Positions 62,279-64,000 of a DNA stretch of 64,000 nt are shown in pieces. The position numbers and the translations under genes are program-made. The stretch covers positions 343,501-407,500 of the forward strand of contig JAJOZX010001000.1 in the NCBI GenBank assembly GCA_023014485.1, read 5' to 3'. This stretch comes from Bathynomus jamesi. Lineage: Eukaryota; Arthropoda; Malacostraca; Isopoda; Cirolanidae. Under the pieces are notes generated by a model, which did not search any database, had not been told where the DNA came from, and saw only the letters and a list, made by a program, of their open reading frames with translations. The stretch's first letter is position 1; the number at the start of each line of letters is the position of its first letter.

Positions 62279-64000
62279 GGTCGGGTCGAAATTTTATATT
62301 GAAAAGGTACATATTGTGAGGGGGTTTGAATAGAACACAGGAACCCCCCCTCATAAATTATTTTCGCTGTTTAAAGCCTCCTACCCCTGGCACAATTTTT
62401 CACTTTTTGACCTATATTGAAGAATATTCCATTTATACCAGACTTACTCTACATTCAGGTTTTTTGATGACATGACTCTTTATTAACGTATAATATTTTA
62501 TTTAATAATGTACAGTATAGGAAAATTAATTAAGTACAACAATATATTCAGAAGAAAAAACTAGAGGCATAATAAATGTGCTAAAATTCAATTCACTTTT
62601 TCATTGTTCCTTATCACATCAAAAGGAAAGAAATTTTCACTATCATTAGGAAATTTTATTTTTTGTTTCTTACTCATTCCATTGGGCCTTCCAGTCAAAC
62701 TTGGGCAGTTTTCACCTTGATTCTAGTGAGTTTAAGATAAACTTTTGACGGTTGTCATATCCTATTCTTTCCTGGCATACCTTTGTTACTAGGTTCACTG
62801 CCCTTTCCACGCTTTGACTGTGGCATGGAAAGGAGCTATCTCCAGTGACTTACATCGAGCCTGTAGTAGCTCATCGTCGCTAAAATTGTTTAGCAACGGT
62901 GGAGTAATGATCTCTCTTTGCCAACCGATCATCTCGGTGTAGTCAGTAGATTGGAAATTGAGGGTTCGAGGCAACTCAAAGTTTGTGGTACCTGAAAATC
63001 CTGTTCTTGAAAGGATGATTTTCTGAATAGCTTGCTCCCTAGTTTCTAGTCTCTTGTCAGTTACCATTGATACGAGTATGTTTTGTGGGTGGCCAAAGTA
63101 GGCGTTATTCTTTAATACTGGTTCTATGATTGATCTATGTTGTTCATCTAAATTTCGAAGCAAGCGCACTAAATGCCAAAAGTTATATGCACCATCAGCT
63201 GCATTAGGATGAAATTTTATCCAAAACCACCCTGGAGCATAGATCTGCATAATAATCTTGACTATATCTTGAAGGTTTTTATCGGGATTTGGCGTTGAGA
63301 TATATAATTAATCGAAGGACCCTGTTGGCTAGAGTTAGCCAGCGAGCATGGTGAAGGGTACCTGTGGATCGAGTGGACAGATCTTGAGAAGTGTCTCCAG
63401 TTTGCACTGCCAGACACATATCATAAAGATAGCTTTGACCACTGCTTAGCTCCTTCACAACATTTGATGGAATTTCTTCAATGTTTCCCTTTACGCGAGA
63501 ATATTTGACTACCTCCAATTTTGCTAAATCTGTTTTCAGTTTATTTCCAATTGAACCCACAAAAGTATTTGAACCTGTTGTTTTACCATCAATGGCTTTG
63601 TAGACGTGCATAAAAGGCAGCTCATTCAAATGCAAGAGGAGCACCAACACTGCACTGGTTTGTTAAGATGAATTTCAACCAATTTTATGGCTCCACCAAT
63701 TTTTCCTGTATTTACAGGAGTACCATCACACAGTAAAGCTTTGATAGTATCTGTGCTGTTCGAGTCTGTAATAATAGTTATCAACTCATCTGCTATGTAC
63801 CGAGCAGTTCCGTTATCTGGTGTGACATCGTCTACATAGATGCTTCCAGGTTCTTTCGCAATAACATAGTGTTCTTCTTTTATCTTTTCACTTTTAGTTA
63901 ATGTGTTATCTTTCCTTCCATCAAATCCATGCGATTTCTTTCTCTAATTTCTTTTTGTCAAACATGTTGGTGAGGTTAAGGATCCCCCATATCTTTTAAA
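62279..64000 (-). mobile_element. Unclassified TIR DNA transposon, copy B (left part only)
   Basis: Inverted copy of 11880-14740 lacking its N-terminal part because the window ends. Right end in element orientation at 62279 (GGTCGGGTCGAAATTTT). Shares the 3' non-coding region, including the GGGGG(T/G)TT block and GCCAGGGGTAGG segment. Confidence 0.85.
62640..64000 (-). pseudogene. Transposase-like protein of unclassified family, copy B
   Basis: In order on the minus strand: LLCDGTPVNTGKIGGAIKLV (63745-63680, intact here unlike copy A); after a shift, LLHLNELPFMHVYKAIDGKT and NTFVGSIGNKLKTDLAKLEV (63650-63279); HHARWLTLANRVLRL; IMQIYAPGWFWIKFHPNAAD (63250); YFGHPQNILVSMVTDKRLET; and a C-terminal VERAVNLVTK. 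Over the 103-residue block matching 13379-13690 there are seven differences from copy A. The same frame change just before LLHLNELP occurs in both copies. Confidence 0.7.

Overview
This window is arthropod nuclear DNA, most likely from an insect with a large, repeat-rich genome. The evidence is a TTAGG-type (arthropod telomere motif) minisatellite at the left edge, many Tc1/mariner elements, several non-LTR retrotransposon (LINE) families, tRNA-derived SINEs, and spliced exons of an insect-type inward-rectifier potassium channel. I see no bacterial gene, operon, rRNA, functional tRNA gene or CRISPR array. Nearly every long reading frame is a decayed transposon.

Host gene: on the + strand, four exons of an inward-rectifier K+ channel (Kir/Irk) lie at 46470-46656, 47381-47548, 59164-59410 and 59877-60058. 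Their splice phases agree, and the channel runs from the N-terminal cytoplasmic segment through the pore (TIGYGYR) into the cytoplasmic beta-sandwich. The 3' end lies outside the window. A 28-nt ATG exon at 21925-21952 joins in phase to the first of these and is a candidate start exon; if it is real, the gene covers at least 38 kb and most of the window is its introns.

Left part (1-20 kb): a 15-bp telomere-like array; a probable hAT relic carrying an RTE-like LINE; a CR1-like LINE (6.2-10.5 kb) whose ORF1 opens with a 21-bp minisatellite encoding a perfect coiled-coil heptad; a TIR transposon of a family I cannot classify (11.9-14.7 kb, with a second copy at 62.3-64 kb and a divergent relative at 10.7-11.3 kb); and a CR1/L2-group LINE with a PHD-finger ORF1 (15.2-19.4 kb).

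Middle (20-46 kb): fold-back MITEs, dimeric tRNA-SINEs whose 3' tail matches the end of the 15-19 kb LINE, a 218-bp inverted repeat around a LINE fragment, two copies of a Jockey-like LINE, several mariner fragments, a Tc1 element interrupted by both a MITE and a MULE with a 9-bp target duplication, and a near-intact DD34D mariner.

Kir intron 3 and beyond (47.5-64 kb): a perfect 29-bp minisatellite, a LINE split by a non-autonomous LTR retrotransposon with mismatched LTRs, a hAT MITE with a perfect 8-bp target duplication, a three-level nest (hAT > mariner > hAT MITE), and a DD41D mariner with only two nonsense codons.
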